From CAYNUJ01 sp964573255 (GTDB lineage Bacteria; Bacteroidota; Ignavibacteria; Ignavibacteriales; Melioribacteraceae): a DNA stretch of 18,161 nt. Position 1 is the first letter of the stretch; each line of letters starts with the position of its first letter. The notes below the pieces were generated by a model. That model saw only the letters and a list, made by a program, of their open reading frames with translations, did not search any database and was not told the origin of the DNA. Positions 7,436 to 16,453 of this stretch are shown piece after piece. The DNA is taken from the NCBI GenBank assembly GCA_964573255.1, contig CAZNJB010000053.1, positions 1 to 18,161 of the forward strand, in the 5' to 3' direction. The position numbers and the translations under genes were made by a program.

Positions 7436-8824
7436 TTGGACTATAGAATTCTTATTATCGATGATGATGATTTAGTAAGAAGAGCTTTAAAAAAAGCAGT
7501 AGCAAAATTTGGATACGATACTGATGTTTGTGCTGAAGGTGAAAAAGCCATTCAAGAGATAGAAAGGTTTCAGCCGGATATAGTCCTTCTCGATATTTAT
7601 TTGAAAACTACGAACGGTATCGAAATACTTAAAAATATCAAAATTAAGTTTCCCGACATTCCTGTAATTATGATAACTGGTTATGCCGATGTCAATATTG
7701 CAGTTCAAGCAATGAAAATAGGGGCATACGACTTTTTATTAAAGCCGTTAGATATGGTTCAATTAGAACTTGTATTCAAGAAGATTGTTGAAAATCTACA
7801 GCTTAAACAGGAAGTAAACAGATTAAAGGCGGCAAGTTCTGAAGAAGAAATACTTCCGGAATTTTTCGGTAAGAATAAGAATATTCTAAAATTGGTTCGA
7901 GATATTCAAAGAATTGCTAAAAGCGATTCTACAATTTTACTGGAAGGTGAGAGCGGAACCGGCAAGGAGGAATTTGCTAAATTTATTCATCAAAGTAGTA
8001 CGCGGAGTAACGCAAGTTTTATAAGAATCAATTGCGGTTCAATTCCGAGGGAATTAGCAGAGAGCGAATTATTCGGTCATGAGAAGGGAGCATTTACGGG
8101 TGCGGCTCAAAAAACAAAAATGGGGAAATTTGAACTGGCACATAAGGGGACACTTCTTCTTGACGAAATCGGTGAGTTATCACTCGATCTCCAAGTTAAG
8201 CTTTTAAGAGTCTTGCAAGAAAAAAAGTTTTATCGTGTCGGTGGCGAAAAAGAAATTTCAGTTGACGTTAGGGTTGTTGCTGCAACAAACAAAAATCTCG
8301 AAGAAGAAGTTAAAAAAGGTAATTTTAGAGAGGATTTGTTTTATAGGTTAAATGTTGCAAGGTTTACTATCCCACCTTTAAGAGAAAGAATAGATGATAT
8401 ACCAATTTTAGTTTATTCCTTCTTGACGGAATTTTCGAAGAAATTTGATAGAAGAGTTCATGAAGTAGATAAAGAAGCTGTACAAGCTCTTCAAAGTTAT
8501 CCTTGGAAAGGAAATATTAGAGAACTTCGCAATGTAATTGAACGCGCCGTTCTTTTGCTTGATGAGAATGAAGAGATATTGAAAGTACATCATCTTAATT
8601 TGGGTAATTCTTCTTTAGCACAAGAAAACATAGGCGATTATTCATTAAAAATACCTGCTAACGGAATAAAAATTGATGTTGTATTGAAGGATTTAATTCT
8701 TAAAACTCTTGAAATTACAAAAGGGAATCAATTACAAGCTGCTCGTATTTTAGGGCTCTCTCGTTCAAAATTGCGTTATAGAATGGAACAACTTGGAATT
8801 GAGATTACTAAATCCATAGGCTAA
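7436..8824 (+). CDS. NtrC-family sigma54-dependent response regulator
   Basis: A classical three-domain activator of 462 residues. The receiver (3-120) has pocket Asp9/Asp10, phosphoacceptor Asp53 in LLDIYLKTTNG, Thr81 and Lys103. The AAA+ domain (about 142-372) has Walker A GESGTGKE (171-178), GAFTGA (218-223) and Walker B LLDEIG (Asp243, Glu244). A Fis-type helix-turn-helix spans about 412-455. The start is TTG, supported by AAGGAG seven bases upstream; the receiver would be cut if a later start were used. It is the cognate regulator of the kinase encoded just before it. Because the pair lies downstream of a sigma54 promoter candidate, autoregulation is plausible (inferred). Compared with the other activator in the window it lacks the central PAS domain and has a clearly different helix-turn-helix, so the two probably recognise different sites. 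Confidence 0.94.
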   Translation: MDYRILIIDDDDLVRRALKKAVAKFGYDTDVCAEGEKAIQEIERFQPDIVLLDIYLKTTNGIEILKNIKIKFPDIPVIMITGYADVNIAVQAMKIGAYDFLLKPLDMVQLELVFKKIVENLQLKQEVNRLKAASSEEEILPEFFGKNKNILKLVRDIQRIAKSDSTILLEGESGTGKEEFAKFIHQSSTRSNASFIRINCGSIPRELAESELFGHEKGAFTGAAQKTKMGKFELAHKGTLLLDEIGELSLDLQVKLLRVLQEKKFYRVGGEKEISVDVRVVAATNKNLEEEVKKGNFREDLFYRLNVARFTIPPLRERIDDIPILVYSFLTEFSKKFDRRVHEVDKEAVQALQSYPWKGNIRELRNVIERAVLLLDENEEILKVHHLNLGNSSLAQENIGDYSLKIPANGIKIDVVLKDLILKTLEITKGNQLQAARILGLSRSKLRYRMEQLGIEITKSIG

Positions 8825-8842
8825 TTAAATTAATTCTCCTGT

Positions 8843-11800
8843 ATGGAAGACAGAATAAAGCTAATATCACAGACTCATTTTTTGGATGCATTGCATAAAT
8901 TTTGCGAGACTGTCAATTCCTTCCACCCGGGATTACAAATAGTTTACAAGCCAGATGATATAAAAGAACTTCCCTCAATTCCGTTAGTAATAAATAATCC
9001 CAATTCTGGTTACATTGTTTTTATAAAAGGTAAACCGGATTCAAATTTAATAATTGAAATTAGATCCGGTATCGATAGATTATTCAATAAATTTAGCCAA
9101 AAAATTTCCGATAAAACTGCCGTTAATGTAATCAAAAAATTTAAAGGCATTACAAATTCCTCTCCCGTACCACATTGTATATTAGACGAAGAATTAAATA
9201 TTGTAAGAGTAAATGATGAATTCACTTTTAAATTTGGAATTAACAGTGGTGAAAAATATCAGCCTATTAAAGAAATATTTCTAATTGAAAACGAATTCAA
9301 GAATTTTACGAAGATGATTTCTAAATTAAAATCGTCTTCAAAAATTAAAGTAATTCTAAAACTTAAAAATGGCAATACTCTGTTTACTGAGATATCTGTA
9401 AAAGCTGTGGTAGAGGGGGATAAAACGTCTTATCTAACCACAATCTATGATATGACAAATCTCGCTTTAAGTGAGAAACATCTAAAAGAAAAAGAAAGCC
9501 AGTATAGAAGTTTAGTTGAACAATCCATAACCGGAATTTATATAATACAGAACGAAAAATTAACCTATGTCAATCCAAAGTTTGCAGAGATATTCGGTTG
9601 GGATGAAGAGGATTTAATTGGTAAAGATTATACTGAACTAATTTATGAAAAGGACCGTAAGCGTGTAATAGAGAGAGTGAAAAAGAGTTCTACGGCTATT
9701 AAAAATCAGACAACTTATCAATTCCGCGGAATTAAAAAGGATGGTTCAATTATTTATTTGAGAGCGCATGTTGCCACTGGATATTATGAAGAGGAATCTG
9801 CACTAATTGGAACTCTTACGGATATAACGAAATCTTATTACAAAGCACAAGAGCTAAAGGATAGCGAATGGAAATTTAAAGTCCTTACGCAAAGCGCTCC
9901 CGTTTCAATTTTGATTTATCAGGGTGAAAATATTATTTATGCCAATCCCGGAACGTCTGAAATTACAGGCTATTCATATGATGAATTACTCAATATGAAG
10001 TTTTGGGAGATAGTCCATCCTGATGATCAAGAGTTAGTAAGAAAAAGAGGAATTGAAAGGCAAAATGGGAATTCTGTCCTGAATAGATATAAATTCCGTA
10101 TTCAAACGAAATCTGGAGAAACAAAATGGATTGATTTCTCAGGTTCTTTAATTAAGTTCGGTAATTCTCCGGCGGGAATAGTTGTAGCGTCTGATATCAC
10201 TAAGAGCATCGAGTCCAAAAGAAAATTAATGATAGTTAATTCACTTCTTTCGGCCATGCATGAAATAAATAATTATAATTTAGATTATAATAAACTCGAT
10301 AATTTCTTTTCATATATAGTAAAAATTCTTTATGAGACAAAGATATTTAAAACCGTTTGGATTGGACGCTTTAATGAAAAAGCTGAATTATATAAAGTCT
10401 ATTCTTCCAATCAAGAAATAGCACAACGATATACTGAAAATAGTAATAAGGGTATTTTACCAAATTGCGTAAGGGAGCGGATAAAAAGGGATGAGATTTT
10501 ACAAATAGATTCACTCCAAGAATATTGTAAAGATTGTGTTTTTGAGGGTGATGATTACGAAGGGACGCTAATAATTGATAGAATTAACATTATTGAAAGA
10601 AGAATTGCTGTATTAGGACTGCTTCATGAAAGAAATCATATACCATCTGAAGATGAAATAAATCTTATTTCTGAATTCACTCAGCATATTTCATCTAAGC
10701 TTTCTGAGAAGAAAATACAGATGGATTTGATGAATAAGAACGCTGAAATTTTGGAAATTCAACAAAAGTATCACACATTTTTCAGTAAATCATCAGAAGG
10801 GATTTATAGAATTGAATTTCTTAAGGATATTGATATAAATTGGAATCCCCAAAAGCAATCTGAAGCAATTTATAAATATGGTATTATTGCCGAGTGTAAT
10901 CATTCATTTGCCCAATTTTATAATTATTCTCTTCCTTCATATTTGCAGGGTAAATCTTACGATGAATTATATAGAGAGAAGGATAAGGCTATTGCTGGAT
11001 TGATAGAATTTATTGAGCAAGGTTATTCAATTCAGAATAATATTACCTGCGAAATATTTGATGGAAATGCAAAAAAATATTTTAATAATAACATTATCGG
11101 AATAATTGAAGATGATAAATTAGTTGGTATCTGGGGAATAAAAAATGATATTACTTCTCAATATCTTCTTGATGAAGTAATTACTAAAATCACAGTTAAT
11201 GCAGAATCAAAATCGGGTGAAGATTATCTGAAATTTATTACACTATCTTTATTAAAATCTTTGAATGCGGATTACGTTTTTGTTGGTGAATATTTAAAAG
11301 ATAAGGATAAAATAAAAACGAAATTCTTTTATGAGGGACAAAAATTAGCGGAAAATTTTGAGTTAGAAATTACAAATAATCCTTGTGGTGAGGCCATAAA
11401 GCGTGGCTTATACATTTGTGAGAATGTTTCTGAAAAATACTCTGATGATAATCTTATTAAAAACTTGGGAATCAATTCATATATTGGTATGCCGCTCATA
11501 AATAATGAGGGACAGATATTTGGCATTATGGCGGCTTTATTTAAAAAGAATATTCCAAACGAAGAATTATCAAAGTCAATATTTAATTTAATTGCCGGAA
11601 GAGTTACAGCCGAATTGGAAAGAATTGAATATGAGCATCAGTTGAGAATGAGCAGGAACGACCTTTCGGTTCTTTTAGATTCAACATTAAAAGCTTTTAT
11701 ACTTATTACACCTGACTACAGAATTAAAGCCTTTAACAGATTGGCTAATAATTCATACTTACTCTTATTCAATAAGCATCTTGCTGTTGGTGAAGATTTT

Positions 11801-13915
11801 ATTGACTACTATATAGATGATTCTGAAACCTCTTTTAAAAAGAATTTTTTCATTGCTTTAAAAGGAAATAACGTTCAATACAGAAGAGAAATTGTAAATA
11901 AAACCGGAAATAACATTTGGGTTCAAATAAATTATGAACCCGCAAGAGATAGATTTAATAAAGTTATTGGGGTAGTATATAGTTTTGAAAACATAACCGA
12001 TAAAGTTCTTACTGAAAAGAAATTACAAGAGGAAAGCAAAATTAATTCTGTATTGATGTCAAATACACTAGACGGAATACATGTATTTGACTTCGAGGGG
12101 AAAATAATTACTGTAAATAAAGCATTTGCCAACTTATTGGGCTACGAAGTAAATGATTTAATTGGAAGTAACATAGTTCATCTAGCTCCATCGTTTAAGA
12201 TGAAAGAAAATGAAGACGAAGCAAATTATAAATATGAGCAGTTTTTCAATTGTGAATATATTCACAAAAGCGGGAAATTGTTAACTCTTGAAGTTAGTGA
12301 AAAAATAATTGAGTTAAATGATACACAATATATATTTAGATCTGGAAGAGATATAACGGATAAAATCAAATATCTCAACGAAATAAAGAAATTATCTGCC
12401 GGTATTGAGCAAAGTCCTGCTAGTATTATGATAACTGACATTGAGGGTAAGATTGAATATGTTAATAAAAAGTTTTGTGATGTAACCGGTTATAGAAAAG
12501 AAATGGTTATTGGGCAATACGCAAGAATACTCAAATCAGGCAAAATGCAGGACAGTGAATACAAACAGATGTGGGATACTTTACTTTCGGGAGAAACATG
12601 GACCGGTGAATTTTGTAATAAAAAAAGAAATGGTGAATTATTTTGGGAATTGGCTTCAATATCACCAATTTTTAATAACGAGAATAAAATAACAAGTTTT
12701 ATTGCTGTAAAAGAAGATATAACCGAAAGAAAGGCGTTATTAGAAAAACTAAAAGCCTCGGAAGAGAAACTTGATAATTTGCTTAAGCAAAGAACAGCTG
12801 AACTTAATCACGTTAAAGATAATTTTAAAAAAATTGCAGATCGTTCTACAGACTTAATTATACAGATTAACGGATATAAACACATTTTATATGCTAATGA
12901 AGTATGTGATTCTTTCTTCAATTTTAAATTGACTGATTATATTACAAAAAGCATTTACGACGTACCATTTTCAGATGCAACAAAAGAGAATTTGAATAAT
13001 CTCCTTAATGAAGTGCAGAAAAAAAATGCAAATGTAAATGGCAAGCTGCTTACTGGGAAAGGATTATATTTAGATGTTACAATCATACCAGAGATTAAAG
13101 ATAATGGCAGTATAATTAGTTACACTATTTTTGGGCATGAAGTTACTGAACATATTAAAACACAAGAAAGAATTAAGTATGAATATGAGCAGGAAAAGGA
13201 GTTGAACAAATTACGTTCGCAGTTTTTTGCTATGGCTTCGCACGATTTAAGAACTCCTTTAACTGTGATACTCACTAATTCGGAAATGCTTGAATTGTAT
13301 GAAGATGACTGGGATAAAGCAAGTGTTGTTGAACCGGCCAGAGAGATTACCGGTTCAGTTCTCGATATTATGGAAATGATGGAAGATATGGTTATAGTGA
13401 GTAAAAGTAATTTAGGTAAATTTATAATTAAAAGGAAATCAGTAATAGTTAAGAATCTTGTAAAAAAGGCATTGGAAGATGTCCGAAAATACGATTATTA
13501 TGACCATATATTTAATTTTAAGAATAAAACAGAAATTGATAAATTTTATGTTGATGAAAAATTAATGAAGAGAGTTTTTGGCAATTTATTTTCAAATGCT
13601 GCCAAATATTCGAAAAAGGGAAGCGAGATAATTTGCGAATTGGATGAAAACACCGATAATATTATCATAAACGTTATTGATCAAGGTATTGGAATAAATC
13701 AAGAGGATATTCCCGAACTGTTCAATGCATATTTTAGAGCTAAAAAAGTTGAAACTATTCAGGGTAGTGGTCTTGGGCTTGCAGTTGTAAAAAAAGCTGT
13801 GGAAGAACACGGAGGGGATGTAGTTGTTGAAAGCGAAGTAGGAAAAGGAAGTAAGTTTATTATAATTTTACCAAAGTCTGAGAATTTATTTAATGAAGAA
13901 AATATTGATAATTGA
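8843..13915 (+). CDS. Giant soluble histidine kinase with eight PAS and two GAF modules
   Basis: A sensor kinase of 1690 residues without signal peptide or membrane segment. Approximate order: unassigned N-terminus 1-92; PAS 95-210, 215-330 and 340-455; GAF 465-620; PAS 640-770; GAF 775-930; PAS 935-1055, 1060-1175 and 1185-1298; coiled segment; PAS 1325-1440; HisKA 1452-1520 with His1467 in SHDLRTP; HATPase 1555-1680. The HATPase has N-box Asn1581/Asn1585, G1 DQGIG (1613-1617) and G2 GSGLGL (1641-1646), so the catalytic part looks intact. The first GAF contains Cys542, Cys562 and Cys565 (Y-C-K-D-C), a possible metal site. The PAS at 1185-1298 closely resembles the last PAS of the kinase at 682-4068. 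The gene begins 18 bp after the NtrC-type regulator and its end overlaps the next receiver gene by 23 bp, so it is part of the operon. The ATG has no ribosome-binding site. Confidence 0.9.
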   Translation: MEDRIKLISQTHFLDALHKFCETVNSFHPGLQIVYKPDDIKELPSIPLVINNPNSGYIVFIKGKPDSNLIIEIRSGIDRLFNKFSQKISDKTAVNVIKKFKGITNSSPVPHCILDEELNIVRVNDEFTFKFGINSGEKYQPIKEIFLIENEFKNFTKMISKLKSSSKIKVILKLKNGNTLFTEISVKAVVEGDKTSYLTTIYDMTNLALSEKHLKEKESQYRSLVEQSITGIYIIQNEKLTYVNPKFAEIFGWDEEDLIGKDYTELIYEKDRKRVIERVKKSSTAIKNQTTYQFRGIKKDGSIIYLRAHVATGYYEEESALIGTLTDITKSYYKAQELKDSEWKFKVLTQSAPVSILIYQGENIIYANPGTSEITGYSYDELLNMKFWEIVHPDDQELVRKRGIERQNGNSVLNRYKFRIQTKSGETKWIDFSGSLIKFGNSPAGIVVASDITKSIESKRKLMIVNSLLSAMHEINNYNLDYNKLDNFFSYIVKILYETKIFKTVWIGRFNEKAELYKVYSSNQEIAQRYTENSNKGILPNCVRERIKRDEILQIDSLQEYCKDCVFEGDDYEGTLIIDRINIIERRIAVLGLLHERNHIPSEDEINLISEFTQHISSKLSEKKIQMDLMNKNAEILEIQQKYHTFFSKSSEGIYRIEFLKDIDINWNPQKQSEAIYKYGIIAECNHSFAQFYNYSLPSYLQGKSYDELYREKDKAIAGLIEFIEQGYSIQNNITCEIFDGNAKKYFNNNIIGIIEDDKLVGIWGIKNDITSQYLLDEVITKITVNAESKSGEDYLKFITLSLLKSLNADYVFVGEYLKDKDKIKTKFFYEGQKLAENFELEITNNPCGEAIKRGLYICENVSEKYSDDNLIKNLGINSYIGMPLINNEGQIFGIMAALFKKNIPNEELSKSIFNLIAGRVTAELERIEYEHQLRMSRNDLSVLLDSTLKAFILITPDYRIKAFNRLANNSYLLLFNKHLAVGEDFIDYYIDDSETSFKKNFFIALKGNNVQYRREIVNKTGNNIWVQINYEPARDRFNKVIGVVYSFENITDKVLTEKKLQEESKINSVLMSNTLDGIHVFDFEGKIITVNKAFANLLGYEVNDLIGSNIVHLAPSFKMKENEDEANYKYEQFFNCEYIHKSGKLLTLEVSEKIIELNDTQYIFRSGRDITDKIKYLNEIKKLSAGIEQSPASIMITDIEGKIEYVNKKFCDVTGYRKEMVIGQYARILKSGKMQDSEYKQMWDTLLSGETWTGEFCNKKRNGELFWELASISPIFNNENKITSFIAVKEDITERKALLEKLKASEEKLDNLLKQRTAELNHVKDNFKKIADRSTDLIIQINGYKHILYANEVCDSFFNFKLTDYITKSIYDVPFSDATKENLNNLLNEVQKKNANVNGKLLTGKGLYLDVTIIPEIKDNGSIISYTIFGHEVTEHIKTQERIKYEYEQEKELNKLRSQFFAMASHDLRTPLTVILTNSEMLELYEDDWDKASVVEPAREITGSVLDIMEMMEDMVIVSKSNLGKFIIKRKSVIVKNLVKKALEDVRKYDYYDHIFNFKNKTEIDKFYVDEKLMKRVFGNLFSNAAKYSKKGSEIICELDENTDNIIINVIDQGIGINQEDIPELFNAYFRAKKVETIQGSGLGLAVVKKAVEEHGGDVVVESEVGKGSKFIIILPKSENLFNEENIDN

Positions 13916-14261
13916 AGATGACAAACAATTAATTAAATCGCTAACAAAAATATTTAAATTTCTAAAATTTGAAGTTGTCAGTTTTTCGAATATTCTGGAT
14001 GCAATCGAGTCTCTTGTAGATAATGCTCCGGATTTAATAGTAAGTGATTATTATTTTAAAAATTTTACGGCTATAGATCTTTTAAGCAGGTTAAATGGAT
14101 TAAAAGAGAAAGTAAGAGTTCCTGTGATTATTCTATCAGGTACTATTGACGAAGAGGTGCAAGAGTTATGCCTAAAGCACGGTGCTTCTGCATTTCTTTC
14201 CAAGCCGTTTAGAATTAACGAGTTGAAAGAGATTATTTCATCCTTAAATATTGGAGAGTAA
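13893..14261 (+). CDS. Single-domain response regulator (lone receiver)
   Basis: A 122-residue receiver with no output domain: acidic pocket E8-D9-D10, phosphoacceptor Asp52 (VSDYYF), Thr84 and Lys104 (SKPF). All phosphorylation residues are present, but the loop after Asp52 reads YYFKNFTAID instead of the usual M-P-x-M-D-G, so the phosphorylation-sensing face is atypical. Its start overlaps the end of the giant kinase gene by 23 bp in another frame, and its stop is one base before the TTG of the receiver-kinase gene. That arrangement suggests a phosphorelay shuttle or phosphate sink between the two kinases. No helix-turn-helix or enzymatic domain is present. Confidence 0.9.
   Translation: MKKILIIEDDKQLIKSLTKIFKFLKFEVVSFSNILDAIESLVDNAPDLIVSDYYFKNFTAIDLLSRLNGLKEKVRVPVIILSGTIDEEVQELCLKHGASAFLSKPFRINELKEIISSLNIGE
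14253..14258 (+). promoter_or_regulatory. Ribosome-binding site for a TTG start at 14263
   Basis: GGAGAG sits across the last codons of the receiver gene, with GGAG six bases before TTG 14263. It would lie inside the coding region if the earlier TTG at 14251 were the start, so 14263 is preferred. Confidence 0.55.
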
Positions 14262-14262
14262 A

Positions 14263-15369
14263 TTGGTAAATATTTTAATAGTTGAAGATGATACAAAAGT
14301 ATTGACTTCATTAGAAAGGAGTTTATCTTCAAGCGGATTTAATGTATTTACTTCAAATTCGGTCGATTCAGCTTTGGAAATAATTGGTAGAGAATCTTTA
14401 GATGTGATAGTTTCCGATATTATGATGAAACCGAGAAGTGGATATGAGCTGATGGAAGAGTTAATGAAAAATCCTCCTTTCCCTCCCATTCCTGTGATAT
14501 TCCTTACGGCAAAAACTGAATATGAAGATTTTCGAAAAGGTATGGATCTTGGTGCAGCGGATTACCTCACAAAACCATTTACTCGCGAGCAGTTAATAAA
14601 TTCTATTAAAACACAATTAAAAAAATCTGAGCAGTTGAAAGAGAATTTTAATATAATCACAAATTCATTCCGTTATAAACTGCCCCACCAATTGAGGACT
14701 CCGTTAGTTTCTATTTTGGGATTTTCTGAATTTATAAATGATGCTGTAGAAGATGAAGATTTAGCAACAATAAGGGAATATGGTAGCAAAATAAAAGCTT
14801 CTGCGAAAAACTTATACAAAAATATTGAAAAACTTTTGGATTTTTCAGAGATTATAACAATTCTTCTTCATAAGGAAAGAAGTGAAATTACAAAGCGTCA
14901 ATTCAATTTTATTAGTATTGGAGAAGCTATAGAAATTATATCCGGTACTTGTGCTAGAAACTACAACAGGGAAAATGATAATGATACTATAGTTAACTAT
15001 AATAAAATATTTACCCATGATTTCTTTTTTGAGAAAATGCTGAAAGAAATAATTGATAATGCGTACAAATATTCAGCTAGGCAAAGCAAAGTAAGAGTAA
15101 GAGGCAAAACGAATGATAATTATTATATAATTTTGGTTGAGAACGAATCTAATGAAAAAATAGATCTTTCTACTCTTACCAAACCGGATGATTATTTTAA
15201 AAACTTAAAGGATAATCCTCTGAGTACAAATGGAACAGGGTTGGGTGTTGGCATTGCAATGAATATTGCAGAATTATTGGGGTGCAAAATAACCTATGAA
15301 GTTAATGATTCAAAGATAGTTCGATGCTATATCCGAATGCCGCAAACTGAGATTGAATTAAACAAATAG
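14263..15369 (+). CDS. Receiver-histidine kinase fusion with atypical ATP-binding box
   Basis: A 368-residue protein with an N-terminal receiver (3-120; pocket E8/D9/D10, phosphoacceptor Asp52 in SDIMMKPRSG, Lys104) joined to a histidine kinase. The HisKA helix carries His142 in LPHQLRTPL, and the HATPase spans about 245-364. N-box Asn266 and G2 NGTGLG are present. The G1 box, normally DxGxG, reads N-E-S-N-E (294-298), so the Asp that contacts adenine is Asn and both glycines are lost. ATP binding may be weak or unconventional, and the protein could act mainly as a phosphotransfer or phosphatase partner (inferred). The start is TTG 14263, based on GGAG six bases upstream; TTG 14251 would add four residues and overlap the receiver gene. 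It is the last gene of the operon, and phosphorylation of its receiver by the giant kinase is plausible. Confidence 0.88.
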   Translation: MVNILIVEDDTKVLTSLERSLSSSGFNVFTSNSVDSALEIIGRESLDVIVSDIMMKPRSGYELMEELMKNPPFPPIPVIFLTAKTEYEDFRKGMDLGAADYLTKPFTREQLINSIKTQLKKSEQLKENFNIITNSFRYKLPHQLRTPLVSILGFSEFINDAVEDEDLATIREYGSKIKASAKNLYKNIEKLLDFSEIITILLHKERSEITKRQFNFISIGEAIEIISGTCARNYNRENDNDTIVNYNKIFTHDFFFEKMLKEIIDNAYKYSARQSKVRVRGKTNDNYYIILVENESNEKIDLSTLTKPDDYFKNLKDNPLSTNGTGLGVGIAMNIAELLGCKITYEVNDSKIVRCYIRMPQTEIELNK

Positions 15370-15518
15370 GTGGCTGATCTGTGTAAAATTGGGTTATTAT
15401 AAATTGATCAGAAAAATATCCTTGTTAATATATGTTTCGTATTTAACATTACCTTAAAGTATGTGGGTTATTATATGTAATTAAATCGGTTTTAGTACGA
15501 AGTGCTTATTATTGAATA

Positions 15519-16442
15519 CTAGTCCAATAGAGATGTGAAAGGTGCTATTTCCTTCTCAATGGAAGATCTAATTTCCATTTCTATTTCGTTAATCTTCTTT
15601 TCCTTTTCTATTTTAAGTCTTTCAATATTCTTCTTATGGTTTGAGATTAAAATATCTGTATTTCGCTTAATTTTTTCTTTTGCTTCTTCTAATTCAGAAT
15701 TCATTAATTGATTAATTCTATCTTTGTAAGAATTTGTATCATTAATCTTTTTCAACAGTTTTTGTTTCTTTGAGTATATTGATATTACCGTCGAAATTGA
15801 AGTAAATCCAGATGCCATCAATCCAATAATAAATGAAAGAAGACCCCACTTTAAACCGTGAATTATAATATTTGAAAAAATATTACCGAAATTTGAAACA
15901 TCTGTAGTCGATGAATTTGTATACTCTGCGAATCCTCCTGTTAACGCAACGAAAATACTAATAAAAACATTATAAAACATACTATTTGTAAAAGATTTCA
16001 ATGATGCCGCATTTTTTGAATTTTCGAGATTTTCCAGCATAAATTCTAAATCACGAATTTTCCTATCAATTTCACTTTCTATCAGAGATTTACGCTTCTT
16101 AAAATCTTTTTCCAGCTTTTGATGGGCTTCTTTTATACTTGATTCTAAATCAGCAATTTTGGAAGCTTCGGCTGATAATTTCTCATCATATAAATTCTTA
16201 TGTTGAGCAAGTCTTTGTTCGTAATGATCTTTTATATTTTTAATTATTGATTCAATAATATTGTTTAATTTTTTTTCAATCATCATTAAGGATGATTGTA
16301 CATAATAATGCTGGCTATCTTTATAATCTTTAAGAAGCTTGCTGATAAATACTAAATCTTTTCTATTAGTTTCTTGAAGATATGAATTTGCCTTTTTCTC
16401 ATTAAGTCCCTCAGATTTTGAAATTATTTCTTTTAAGCTCAT
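15519..16442 (-). CDS. Coiled-coil protein with two membrane helices (3' part of a split gene)
   Basis: I do not recognise the family. The 307-codon frame encodes a long charged coiled coil (about 50-145), two hydrophobic membrane-spanning segments (about 154-172 and 197-222) separated by a short polar loop, and a second coiled coil (about 225-300) rich in Lys and Glu. Both coiled arms would lie on the same side of the membrane, presumably the cytoplasm. The ATG at 16442 has no ribosome-binding site. The same frame stays open upstream through the apparent intergenic gap and into the end of the TPR-like frame. The translation there (16443 to about 16550) looks like ordinary protein: FSEFAALYDYFSQITSEKL. 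It is therefore probably the C-terminal half of one larger protein rather than an independent gene. Confidence 0.65.
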   Translation of the reverse strand: MSLKEIISKSEGLNEKKANSYLQETNRKDLVFISKLLKDYKDSQHYYVQSSLMMIEKKLNNIIESIIKNIKDHYEQRLAQHKNLYDEKLSAEASKIADLESSIKEAHQKLEKDFKKRKSLIESEIDRKIRDLEFMLENLENSKNAASLKSFTNSMFYNVFISIFVALTGGFAEYTNSSTTDVSNFGNIFSNIIIHGLKWGLLSFIIGLMASGFTSISTVISIYSKKQKLLKKINDTNSYKDRINQLMNSELEEAKEKIKRNTDILISNHKKNIERLKIEKEKKINEIEMEIRSSIEKEIAPFTSLLD

Positions 16443-16453
16443 AGTCCCAAGTG

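Noticed and set aside
15374..15411. CTGATC/GATCAG inverted repeat after the operon, as a terminator
   Set aside because: Six-base arms with a 26-base loop and no following T-run; too weak to call.
15391..15475. Direct repeat GGGTTATTATA (15391-15401 and 15465-15475)
   Set aside because: Only 11 AT-rich bases, two copies, and no associated mobile gene or flanking duplication.
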